Below the pieces are notes generated by a model that was not told the DNA's origin, searched no databases, and saw only the letters and a program-made list of their open reading frames with translations. From NCBI RefSeq assembly GCF_000516985.1, contig NW_006917092.1:2868619-2932618 (forward strand): DNA of 64,000 nt, given 5' to 3'. The translations under genes were made by a program, and so were the position numbers. The DNA comes from Pestalotiopsis fici W106-1 (taxonomy: Eukaryota; Ascomycota; Sordariomycetes; Amphisphaeriales; Sporocadaceae). Below are positions 44,943 to 55,456 of the stretch, one piece after another (positions within the stretch are counted from its first letter, which is position 1; each line of letters begins with the position of its first letter).

Positions 44943-45306
44943 TCACAGAAGTCGGGCGAGGCAGATGGGAACAGAAATGCCAAAAGATTCTATGACAATG
45001 ACCATCACAGGAGTAGAGATAATCCCTTCCGTGATGCTCAATCGAATACGAGCATGATTGCCGACCGTGAGTGTATAAAATGGCATGCACCCCCGAGCCA
45101 TTTTCGGTGCCATTGTGGCGTAGCTCAGTCTCGCATAGCTTACGGGCAGAACAAAGTATAGGGCAAGTCGTGTACGAATCGGGACGACTCATCCCAGTTT
45201 TGCATTGGAGGCCGGTTCTGTAGTCCTGGACCACGACTTCAAAGAACAGGAGGACAAAAGTTGATGGACTTGAGATGGCCGTCAAACTGAGCTTGTTGAT
45301 GCTCAT
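44943..45306 (-). pseudogene. possible frameshifted membrane-protein ORF, unidentified
   Basis: The minus-strand frame from ATG 45306 (MSINKLSLTAISSPSTFVLL) has a hydrophobic N-terminal segment and runs past 45095. At a run of five G (plus-strand C, 45090-45094) it loses its protein-like character. A neighbouring frame then becomes convincing to a stop at 44945-44943, with ARIRLSITEGIISTPVMVIV and ESFGISVPICLARLL. One base fewer in that run would join them. I do not recognise the family. Pseudogene and homopolymer sequencing error are both possible, and chance is not excluded. Confidence 0.3.
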
Positions 45307-46019
45307 TTGGACGGAAGAGGAGATCAACGAAGATGACTGAAATTTACACAGATCGCAACTTTACAGGTCTCTCATAGCATTTGTCTTGGTTGTCAGATGG
45401 GCATCTGCATAAGATATTTGAGAATGTCATATTCCCACACCGTCGTCGGCCGAGGCGCTGTAGGGCATACCTGACAGAAGCAAACGGTTTTGGTTGACGG
45501 TTACATCACGAAGGTCGCTCCAATGGCTTAATGTAAAGTTCTATAGACTTTTAACTAGTTAAGAAAGCAATATAGTCGATGGCTACCTAGAGGCTCACTG
45601 CTCAAATCTCTGAAACTTCAAGGGTTTACGTTCTTGTGACGTTCCTATGCCCTTCCCTTGTTTATAGTTTGAAAAACGATATATCCTGTGCACGTTTTGC
45701 GCTTCTGCCCATTAAATCCTCTAGATTGAAAAAGTTATGTCTCAAACCCCTTTAGATGTAAACTGGAGCAAATTATGGGAGTTCAAGGTATATCTTGCTT
45801 GGAGCAGACAACCATTAGAGGCCTCGTCTTCACTTCACAAGATGCCGTCAGGAAGAGAACGTTTGATACTAGTAATTCACAAGCTATGCAGCACTCAATG
45901 ACAATCACCAGCGAATGTCAATGATTTGAATTCTCACTCGTCCACTCCGCATGTATCAAGGTAAAGGAAGTAGGGTGATTGCAAACAGATTCATTCGATT
46001 TTCCCCCAACCATGTCGAA

Positions 46020-46053
46020 GCCCAACCAGTACATTAGCCCAACCAGTACATTA
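46020..46053 (+). repeat. 17-bp perfect tandem duplication
   Basis: GCCCAACCAGTACATTA occurs twice back to back in non-coding sequence. Recent slippage or a target-site-like duplication are possible; nothing marks an element between the copies. Confidence 0.9.
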
Positions 46054-47287
46054 GAAGTCACCCGTGACTGCACCATGAAATAATAAAACCCCGCCAGGAT
46101 ATCATTGCTGGAATGAAGAGACATGTACCTGAATTGCTCACAGACAAGCGGGTATTTGCAGTAGATTTGTGCAATCTAAGATGCATTCGGTCATCGGTCA
46201 CTCCGTTGCATCTGCTTGGGAAAATTGAATGCCACAATGATATCAAGGTACCATGTAGACTGATGTTGTGACAAATCATGGCGTGTTTGAATTATATCAA
46301 ACCTGCAGTATAATTTCCTCTTGCCATGCAGTCAATCCTGAACAAGCGCACTTTGCTACTCCAGACCCTTTTGCAAGCAAACACGCAGAGACTGCCCCCC
46401 TCGTAATCGTCGTCATTAAAATAAATGGTGACTGAGCAACAAAAAGCCTTGAGATCATAAAGAGGGAATTATAGTTTGTGACGTATCTTGACCTTCCCAA
46501 AACGGATTTGTATGCATGCGTGGCATTCAGGTACGAAACAAGCAAGTGGTCGGGGCAGACGTTCCCTGACAAACGCGCCCATGGGGTGTTTCCCCCCCGG
46601 TCCCGATTGCAGATTCGATCTTATCAATCAAACGAGACGAGAGCTCGCGTACCTGAATTTGTTCGTCTCATTGTATCTCGCGATATTGAGTGCATCGGAC
46701 ACCACCACCAAGTTTGGACGACGTCATGTCCAGGGTTGCCATTGCGGTGGGTGGGTGGAAGCCTAGGAACGCAGCGAGCTTCTCGAAATATTCTAGAACA
46801 ACAGGAGAATTGTTTTTCTCCTGCAGGTCAGTTTGAGGTGCCGGGAAAGATGTTATAGTCCGATCCTGTATGCGTCATTGTCATGTTGAATACTGCGCAA
46901 AGTCGCTCCATGTTATGACCATGGTAGACAGATTAGGGCAAGAATCCGGCCGTCCTCTTGCCGCTCGGGCTGTAGTTCTGGGATTTGTTCAGAGGCACCT
47001 ACGAATGTTTGGAAAATTCCATACAGTCACAGCGCCTCGAGGCCAGATAGACATTCTTTCAGTTCAACGATTGCGTACAGAGTGCAGTCAGTCACACGTG
47101 CCAAGAGCCAGGGGAATAATTGCTGCATTATGATCTGAGGGCACGGACGATTCCGATACAACCTGGCTTGCATTTTTTCGGCTTGGGTGAGCGAGGGGTG
47201 TGCTGCTCGTACCTTTGGCCAGCAATGAGAGGACCAGATTGCTGATGAATGATAAATCATGACGTGCGTATCATTTGTTCAGTCATA

Positions 47288-47708
47288 TTAGAGTGCGACT
47301 ACAAAGAGCATACTTTCAACTAATGCGCTCTGTGCCATGACCTTGAGAAGTTGAGCATAGATGGCTGACTGATGGTCATTCCCATCGCGAATCAGAATTC
47401 CGCGTGCCCCGCGATGATGACCACTGGGCAGAGGCCGGCCCAGGGACCGACAGATCCCGAAAAACGCTAGAAGCCTTCTCGAAGGAGGGCGCATGGGCCG
47501 GTTTCGTAGACGTGCAGCGTTACGCCCGGGAAGGGCACTTGGGGGGCAGGGAAGTCTGCTCAACCTCAGCCAGCCGGGGGCCCCCTTCGCCGCTGGCTTT
47601 GCTCTGTTCGGCTAAGGGTTCGCCAGCGAGCTGGACCTCGTCAGGGGTGTTCCCTTTGAGCACGCGAAGAGTGTCAGGTGCCGGTATCAGATAATCAAGA
47701 ACAGCCAC
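47288..47708 (-). other. GC-rich patch with protein-like fragments in several minus-strand frames
   Basis: The minus-strand frame from 47708 begins MAVLDYLIPAPDTLRVLKGN and stays open to 47520. A second frame gives GVTLHVYETGPCALLREGF near 47460-47520, and a third ends IYAQLLKVMAQSALVESM near 47300-47350. GC content is clearly higher than in the flanks. This could be an eroded gene or a multi-exon gene I failed to assemble. Confidence 0.2.
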
Positions 47709-48183
47709 GGTCCGGTCGGGCTAGTGAAACACGCATAATGCAGATTCTTGCTTTGTTGACGTGACAAAAGACCGCGTCTGTAATTCGAGGCGACGAGAGA
47801 ATTTGACAGATGATGTGCTGGGAAAAGAAGTTGATATTCTGATGACGGTTTGCGCCGACTCTCAACTGCCGTCCCGTCTTTTCTGGGTTGCAGTTCCCTT
47901 GCTGACAGGCCCGAGACAAATTTTTCTTTTCTGGCCACCTCGCACGACATTACATTTGCAACGTGCCATAAGTTCTCAACCATTGCTACATACTTGAAAA
48001 TAGCAAGAGACGTAAGAGCAGGGCATGTTGGAATTGATCCTTTCGCCGCCTCGAATTGTCCAGACAGCCTCACGTTTCTCTCTGCGGCTGCTGCGCCATC
48101 CTTTGCTTTGGTGAATTGCTACTGTGATCAGGAACAGGTCGCGTTCCTCGGCCACTCGCTTCCACGAACCCAAGAAAGGGTTT

Positions 48184-48207
48184 AAAAAAAAAAAAAAAAA
48201 AAAAAAA
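48184..48207 (+). repeat. A24 homopolymer tract
   Basis: Twenty-four uninterrupted A, with no coding frame ending into it that I can identify. Confidence 0.9.
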
Positions 48208-49982
48208 GACGCGGCGTAATCAAGCGCGCTTTGTTTTCAGTTAACATATTCAAACGTAAAAGGCCCGCCAGACCGTAGATAGGAATCTGATCACTGACCG
48301 CTTCTTCCCTTGACCTGGCAAGAACTCCACTGGGACACTCGAACAACTCAGCTAGAGCATTCATTTCGCAAATCAACCTTGAAGCCTTGCCTGGGGTGGC
48401 GTCTTGTAGTGACGATTACTAGCAATAGATGTCACGAGTCACGCTGAACCGTCCGGATGCACTATGCCTTCCAGCCCTTCTTCTTCCGCAAAGTACGTAT
48501 TCCGTAATAGGCTGTGGCGTTTCTGTGATGTGCCTATGATGCCCGTATATAGTCAAGTACGCGAGAGAAGAATTCATGTACGTACTCCTGTACATAGTGT
48601 ATGCAGTCCATTCCAATAGATGGGGGTCAGGGAGCCAGGCAGGCAAGCCAGGGGATTGATGTGGAAAAGCGTACTGCGGGTCATGACAAACCTTCCTATG
48701 CCGCTTCATGTTGTGTTTTCTTCTTTGTCGCTGACGAAAGAGCGCCTTGAGTTTTGATTTGATGTTGTGTTACTCGAACCCACAAGCCACCGCCTTTCAG
48801 ATGTCATCGGCCGGAAGTAGGGGAGTGAGAAAGCGCAAGAGAATGACAGAGACTTCTTGCTCACATATGCACACGCACACGCAGACGGTAGTGTACACTA
48901 CTGTGTACATTATGTACACTGCAAGGCCCCCTCCCTCCTCCCCTGGGCCCTGACTTTCTAGGTGACCTGGCGAGCCTGGAATCTTGCATATCGACCCCGA
49001 CGGCTCGGTGCGGGCGCCTATTCCTTCTGGAAGGCTTCTGGATCTGGGAAATCAATCTGTAAATCTGTAACCCAGAGCCAGCCCGTCTGCATTTGTCGAC
49101 ATCATGGCTTCCCATGTCTACGATCGCCCATATGGCATGCCAAAAACTCGCCGAAACAAGAGGCACGTGAACCGTCGGTCATATCCTTAAGCATCCACAC
49201 TTGACGGCATGTCAGTCAAAACGATTTCCGCAAGGACCAAGGTCCCATCTCACCCTCGTACCCTCGCGCGCGACCATTGGGCGATCTACCACCTAGACAA
49301 TAAGGCTCGTCGCAGCGGCCCCTCGCGACTAGAGTCTAGGGCTGGTGGGTGTGCCAGCTAGAAGCCCGCAATTTTGGGATAGCCAAAGACCAGTCGGTGC
49401 TCCGTGCTGAAGCTCTGGAAAGCTTTCCCGTTCGTTGGCACGACATGCTACCAGACGGGAGTCCTTGCAGACTCGTCCGAGCTTCTGCTGTTACTACCTC
49501 GAGGGTATGGCCTGGTACGGCGGTAGGGTACGCGGGCCACCTGTCTGTCTGTCTTGTTCATGTAGTGGCGTCTGTTTCTTCATTGTTACCTGTGGTCGAT
49601 GTTCTGGGGAAGAAAATCGTCACAACCTGGAACCTGGGGAAAATGAAGAGTTTCGAATGTGTACCGCCAAAATTGAGGCAGCTTGAAGGAACTTCCACTC
49701 ACCCCCATTCTTGTTCCTCAATCCAAACAGATACATTAAGAAGTCGCTTTTGGTCGAATCGTTGGTCCACCCACACTTACCACACGAGACCACGACGACG
49801 TCCACGGCGGAAGATTCCCCATCTCCTGCACTGATAGTATTGGTGGTAGAAAGTCCTTTGATGCATGTGCAGCGACACAGGTCCCGCTTTTTGACCTTGC
49901 ATCCTCCTCCTGCAGGGTGTCTTGTTACCGGGCCGCGGGGGACCAACAAGGAGGGAGAGGAGGGGGGAAAAATTCAAAGAGG

Positions 49983-50006
49983 AAAAAAAAAAAAAAAAAA
50001 AAAAAA
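49983..50006 (+). repeat. A24 homopolymer tract
   Basis: Twenty-four uninterrupted A following GGGGGGAAAAATTCAAAGAGG; no associated gene recognised. Confidence 0.9.
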
Positions 50007-50429
50007 CCAAGCCCACGACGGCTATCAGTGCCTGCCAACCATGCCTAGCAATCACTGGCAAAGCCAAACAGCCACAATTTCCTACTATGGCAATGCCCTA
50101 TGCGTATACTTTTAAAGTAGTATTCTGCCACTCTCAACGGCTTACCTATGCACTCGTAGTAGCAGGATTTCAGGCCTCTCGCACAAATTGAAAGATAAGA
50201 TGATTCAGCTTTGATTCTCGTGCTGACCATGAAGAAAAGTCCCCGGGACTAGCACCTCAACAAGAAAACGGGGGTGACAAGAGAAAGGAAGACTCACTCC
50301 GCATCCGCCCATACTATCTATCGACAGGTACCACCCAAGACCGTTCTGTTACCCACCTTCTTGGAGACAGAACAGACACACGGACAACGGCACCCCTAAC
50401 CAAGCTGCAGTAGGTAACGCACACAGACT

Positions 50430-51808
50430 GTACCTTGGCCAGTCAGTTTTCCCCCCCCCCATCGCCTACTAGCTACCTACCCTTTCACATACCTTGTCTG
50501 GTCCCCCAATTGAAGTCCCCTGCCTGTCCTTCTTTTTTGTCTAAAACAAATCCATCACACAATTGTACTATTCTATCCCACCACCCAGGCCCATTTCAAC
50601 TTGTCAACACAATCTTTTTGTTTCCTAATCCTCTGTCTCGTGAGTAGACTTGGTCACAATTTTCTGGCTGCTTCTTTTGCTCTTTGCTAGTTGCATCTTG
50701 TGTTCTGCCTTGGCTATTGCTGCTTTAGAGCTTTGTTTGTAATTACATGTTACAGCTACATCCCATTAGCTACATCATACCTACATTATTACAGTACCTA
50801 CCTACTGGCTCCCTAAGATAGTAGGTACTACCCTCCTCTTGCAACGCGCTCTTCTCCTCTTCCCGCACTATTTTCTTCTTGCTTTTCTCCCATCCTTCTC
50901 CCGCCTCACCAACTTGTCAAATACCGTGTCTGTCAGTCAGCAGAAAGAAAGAAAAAAAGTAAAAAAAGCAGCTTGCGGCTCTTCAGCTTGGCGTGCTTAC
51001 AGTGGCCCGGCACACCCGACTGCAAGTACAGTCTCGTCTGTGAAACCGTGAGCACGCAGCCTGTCTCCACCGCTATTTCAGCATATCCGGTAGCTCAGCC
51101 ACCACTTGCTTCTATACCTGGCCACGAGTTTCATTGGGGAAACCCCTTCGATCCCGCGATCTGCTCTTGTTAGCGTGTGAAGAATAGGATTGGAAGCTGA
51201 CCGAGTCTCTCCCTGTGCGTCTTTAGGCTTGCACAGTCCAAGAATTATTACCTCTTCAAAAAAAGAGAAAAATATACGAAATACTATCGCGAGCTCTTCG
51301 CTAGCAACCATCGCGACTCACTTTGACCACTGCCCCGCGGATTAGCTGCTGCTGCGACTAGAATACACTTCAACGCCCACAGCACAGCGGGAGCTACAGC
51401 CACCAACCGAGCTACGAAAGTAACGCGACCCCTCCGCCGCAACTGCTGAATTGAATCATCACGCAGCAGTGCTCGCTCGACCTGCATTCGATCGCATTGC
51501 CATTGTACCTCACCTCGCTGGTCGTATTCGTCTTCTTCATACCCAACTATATGTTTTCTTGACGCAACAAGAGAGATAAAATCAAATTGCCTGTTCAGTT
51601 GTGGTTCGTCGAGACCGATCGGCTATAGCATGCAGCACTCTCTGCCAAACGCTTTGCCCGACCGAACTTGCTGCTCAAACTGCTAGAACGGACGACCTTA
51701 CTGGAGGGATTGGAACCCTCGGGAGTTTATGTGCTGCTGAGGCGAGGGTTGGGAACATAACACAAGTGCTTCTTTGGCTTGTCCGGCCTGGGCAGACAGT
51801 CGTAAATC
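50430..51808 (+). promoter_or_regulatory. long pyrimidine-rich promoter/5' leader of the cNMP-F-box gene
   Basis: From about 50430 the plus strand becomes strongly C/T-rich (CCCCCCCC, CTCTTCTCCTCTTCCCGC and similar), as in fungal promoters and leaders. Several short upstream ATGs with small frames precede the main ATG at 51809 (for example 50839 and 51601). If transcription starts in the pyrimidine tract, the leader would exceed 800 nt or contain introns. Inference from composition only. Confidence 0.35.
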
Positions 51809-54715
51809 ATGATTCGAAGCAGGAGCCCGCGCTCTCCGCCTGCAGCCTACAGGGCCCTGGCGCATCATCCAGCCGCTGGTCAGATGCTGGACTCTGTATC
51901 GCTCATTCGATCTTTCAATGTGGAAACCAATCCAACCAGGCCAATGCGGCCGTCTCCATTGAACGCGTCGCCAATTCCAGATATGCCACTGGACCTACTG
52001 GACCGTATGAGATCCTTTCCCCTCTTCATGTCTGCGCCCGAAGATTTTCTGGTGGCTATAGGAAAGCACCTCAGACCCCAGATTCACGCCGCACATGATC
52101 ATGTGCTGAGAGAAGGAGATCCCGCAAAAGCCATGTACTGGTTAGTCCGCGGCGTGGTGGCTGTCACTTCTCGAGATGGCGAGGCTGTCTATGCTGAGCT
52201 TAAACCCGGGTCGTTCTTTGGCGAGATTGGTGTGCTGATGGACATGCCACGTACTGCAACCATTGTGGCTCGATCCAAATGTCTTCTGCTTGTGCTCAAG
52301 AAAGAGGACCTTCAGCAGGAGCTCCCAGGATTTCCCGACATGGAAAAGGCCATCCGCCATGAGGCCCACGAGAGGTTGACCATCCTCAATAAGAAGCGCC
52401 AGGAGAGTGGTAGTAAGAAAAAGTCGGCTTACAAGTTGGCACGGGAGGCCGCGCCAGGAGAAGTCTCCACGGGAGACGAGGGTGTCATCAAGGAGGGCAG
52501 TGTGGTCAATCACAAGAAGAGGAAATCACCAAGCCCTGGCGTCATTGAAGACCCATCTGGTGGAAGTGCCATTGGTAGCGGCACCGTCAATGTTCGGCAA
52601 ACGCTGAGAGAACTGCCACTTTTCGCAACCCTTCCGCCAGACATTCTTCACTTCCTTGGAATGAGCGCCCAGCCGAAAACATATCCACCATTCACTGATA
52701 TAGTACAGCAAGGCGCTCCAGGGGTAGAAATCTATTTCATTGTGCGTGGCGAGGCCGAGGTCATACATGCGCCTTTGAAGGATCAGATATCCGCTGGACG
52801 CTTGAAACGGTCGTCATATGTGCGACCTAGGCTCCGAGCAGGGCAATATTTTGGTGAAGTCGCCAGTCTCGGGCTTTCACGTGAGCGTACAGCAACGGTC
52901 AGGTCCATCACCACTGTTGAATGTCTCATGATTGGTGCAGACGCGCTTGAAGAGCTGTGGCGAAAATGCCCAGCAGACATAAAGAAACAGGTCGAAGAGA
53001 CGGCCAAGACACGGATTCAACCCGCCGATGAGGATACGGAAATGTCGGATGCTTCTGACAGGTCGGAGCCATCAACACCTGTCAGGACTGCCCCGAATAT
53101 GATTTTCACGACACCTTCGAAACCCTCATCTCCTTCCAAGGATGATCTCGATATTATCAAGCCAAAGGACCCAGACCCCTATCTCAGCGTCGACATGGAA
53201 AACATTCGTAATCGACGTCGTGGTTCACTCGCACCGCCGACACCTCCAGCAGACTCTCCAAGCACGCCAAAGGCAAATGGCGTGCGGCAGCGTATTGTTG
53301 AATTGGCTACTCCTGTCAAGTTCGCATTCTCCTCCTTCTCCCCTGATTCCGAAGGTCCTTCTAAAAAGGCTAGAATCTCATCCATACGATCTGCCCAAAA
53401 CGATGGAGTGTTGCCTGACGATCTTCTTGTTGCCACATGGCAATGGCTTGACATTGTCGAGCTTCTTCGGCTTCGACAAGTTTCGTCGCACTGGCGACGA
53501 CTGTTGGCAACGTCTCCTAAACTATGTCGCGACGTCGATTTGAGGCCCTATAACCGACGGTTGACAGACAGTGTGCTCATCAATATAATAGCGCCATTTG
53601 TTGGCCCACGCCCCCATTCGGTTGACGTGAGCAACTGCTTCCACGTTACTGACGAAGGTTTCTCTACGCTATGGAAGGTCTGCGGCAAGAATGTCAAGAT
53701 ATGGAAGATGAGGTCGGTATGGGATGTTTCTGCCAATCAAATCCTAGACATGAGCGAACACGCAAAAGGTCTTGAAGAGGTTGATTGGAGTAACTGCCGA
53801 AAGGTTGGAGATAACCTCCTAGCACGTGTGGTTGGCTGGGTCGTTCCAGAACAGGCACCGCAAGGACGACAACAGGTGGTCATCTCAAGCTCAAGGAGGG
53901 GCCAGAAGCCACAGACACAGACCATCACCTTGCCACCCGCTGGCACCGTCATTGGATGCCCGAAACTCAAGCGACTGAATTTGTCTTACTGCAAACATAT
54001 CACCGATCGCTCAATGGCACATATGGCTGCCCACGCCTCCAACCGCATTCAGTCACTCTCACTGACCCGATGTACCTCTATTACTGACGCAGGCTTCCAA
54101 TCTTGGACACCTTTTCGCTTCACCAATCTCACGCATCTCTGCCTAGCCGATTGTACTTATCTCTCCGATAACGCCATTGTAGCTTTGGCAAACTCGGCTA
54201 AATCGCTGACGCATCTCGACCTTTCATTCTGCTGTGCCCTGTCTGATACAGCAACGGAGGTTGTGGCACTGGGACTGCCAATGTTGAAAGAGCTTAAGAT
54301 GGCTTTTTGCGGCAGCGCTGTCAGTGACAACAGTCTTGCCTGCATCGCTCTGCACCTGAACGATCTTGAGCGCCTGAGCGTGAGAGGCTGTGTGCGCGTG
54401 ACTGCAGTCGGTGCCGAGAGTGTGCTCGACGGTTGTTCACGCCTTACCTGGTTAGATGTGAGCCAGTGTCGGAATCTCGAGAACTGGGTCAACGGAGGTG
54501 GCGTCGGCAGATGGGGCTACGACGAGCGCGCATGCCGTGGCAAGGAGCCGCAGAGCATCAGCGAGATGGAAAGGGACTGGGTAGCACAAAGCCCACCCAT
54601 GATGAAACGAATGAGCCTCATCCCGCCTAGAAATCTAGGAGGAGGTTTCCGCAACGGCCGGGCTAGAAAGCCGGTCACCTTTGTTGTTGAAAAGGGGCCG
54701 GGCGAGCTGCGGTGA
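51809..54715 (+). CDS. protein with two cyclic-nucleotide-binding domains, F-box and leucine-rich repeats
   Basis: 968 residues without introns. Two cNMP-binding domains lie at about 70-185 and 265-390. Each has the phosphate-binding cassette: SFFGEIGVLMDMPRTATIVA with Glu139 and Arg148, and QYFGEVASLGLSRERTATVR with Glu350 and Arg360. These Glu/Arg pairs contact the sugar and phosphate of cAMP in PKA regulatory subunits. A disordered linker (390-530) is rich in S, P and T and contains RRRGSLAPPTPP, a PKA-type RRxS site at Ser473. An F-box (LPDDLLVATWQWLDIVELL) sits at about 535-575, then some 9-10 Cys-type LRRs (LKRLNLSYCKHITDRSM, LTHLDLSFCCALSDTA) to about 890. F-box/LRR proteins bring substrates to SCF ubiquitin ligases. 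The combination suggests nucleotide-controlled substrate adaptor function, not proven here. Confidence 0.93.
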   Translation: MIRSRSPRSPPAAYRALAHHPAAGQMLDSVSLIRSFNVETNPTRPMRPSPLNASPIPDMPLDLLDRMRSFPLFMSAPEDFLVAIGKHLRPQIHAAHDHVLREGDPAKAMYWLVRGVVAVTSRDGEAVYAELKPGSFFGEIGVLMDMPRTATIVARSKCLLLVLKKEDLQQELPGFPDMEKAIRHEAHERLTILNKKRQESGSKKKSAYKLAREAAPGEVSTGDEGVIKEGSVVNHKKRKSPSPGVIEDPSGGSAIGSGTVNVRQTLRELPLFATLPPDILHFLGMSAQPKTYPPFTDIVQQGAPGVEIYFIVRGEAEVIHAPLKDQISAGRLKRSSYVRPRLRAGQYFGEVASLGLSRERTATVRSITTVECLMIGADALEELWRKCPADIKKQVEETAKTRIQPADEDTEMSDASDRSEPSTPVRTAPNMIFTTPSKPSSPSKDDLDIIKPKDPDPYLSVDMENIRNRRRGSLAPPTPPADSPSTPKANGVRQRIVELATPVKFAFSSFSPDSEGPSKKARISSIRSAQNDGVLPDDLLVATWQWLDIVELLRLRQVSSHWRRLLATSPKLCRDVDLRPYNRRLTDSVLINIIAPFVGPRPHSVDVSNCFHVTDEGFSTLWKVCGKNVKIWKMRSVWDVSANQILDMSEHAKGLEEVDWSNCRKVGDNLLARVVGWVVPEQAPQGRQQVVISSSRRGQKPQTQTITLPPAGTVIGCPKLKRLNLSYCKHITDRSMAHMAAHASNRIQSLSLTRCTSITDAGFQSWTPFRFTNLTHLCLADCTYLSDNAIVALANSAKSLTHLDLSFCCALSDTATEVVALGLPMLKELKMAFCGSAVSDNSLACIALHLNDLERLSVRGCVRVTAVGAESVLDGCSRLTWLDVSQCRNLENWVNGGGVGRWGYDERACRGKEPQSISEMERDWVAQSPPMMKRMSLIPPRNLGGGFRNGRARKPVTFVVEKGPGELR

Positions 54716-55456
54716 TGATGCCTAGCAGCATCTCTAGGGCCATCTTGACAAGGCGACGTAATTCACTCCTTACACATCGAGGTCTGTCTTGATATGGACA
54801 GGACCAAAAACAATAATTTCATGGGAAAAAGCAACGAAGAAAATGCCCTCGTTTGCACTTACATAGAATCGGAGTTTATTGGATGGTATGTTTAGCATTT
54901 CCGTTGGGGCGGGAACCCTGTACAAGATCAATGTTGGATACCCAAGGTTATTGTATCACTTCGGTGCCAAGTGTTTGACTGTTGGGAGGCGAATAGCATA
55001 GATTACAAGCACAATCATACATACTTAGCCATTGTACATATCAATGCATACCCAAAGTCTCTGCTGCACCGGGTGGACTTTTCTACGGCGACTGCACCGT
55101 CTTCGATGCGCCGTTGGCCGGCCCGCACATGACGTGGATGTGATTTGATAAGCCAGTGGATCGGAGGGTCAAGCTCAAGATCGGATCCCCGTAGCCGTGT
55201 CAATCGGGTCCTGCCGAAGCCGGGCCTATCCAGGGCAATTAGTAGTATTTATGCAAATGCCGAGGGCCTTCTGTTGTTTTCCATCGTGTAATGACATCAA
55301 TGAGACGAAAAAATCTTCTGAAAATAGGAGACTACATAACAGACCACCTGAATTGCACCGAGTGTCCATCCCAATCGTGATCAAGGGCCAAGGCGGAGCT
55401 ACTTTTCAAAGTCACATATAAACACCAGACAGTCAATATCTGAACACTCCATCAAC
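54716..55456. other. intergenic region
   Basis: 3' flank of the F-box gene and promoter of the MDR oxidoreductase. No gene or repeat is seen; the open frame at 55197-55421 has no motif. Confidence 0.4.

Larger units (their letters stand above)
43391..51808. other. 8.4-kb gene-poor region
   Basis: No intact gene could be supported. Contents worth naming are listed apart: a frame-broken ORF at 44943-45306, a 17-bp tandem duplication at 46020-46053, a GC-rich patch with protein-like scraps at 47288-47708, A24 tracts at 48184-48207 and 49983-50006, and a pyrimidine-rich leader from about 50430 onward that probably belongs to the cNMP/F-box gene. Confidence 0.45.

Noticed and set aside
44614..45057. 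147-codon plus-strand frame
   Set aside because: Composition reflects T-rich sequence, and it is opposed by a better protein-like frame on the minus strand.
49349..49834. 161-codon plus-strand frame
   Set aside because: No motif; composition shifts along its length, consistent with chance.
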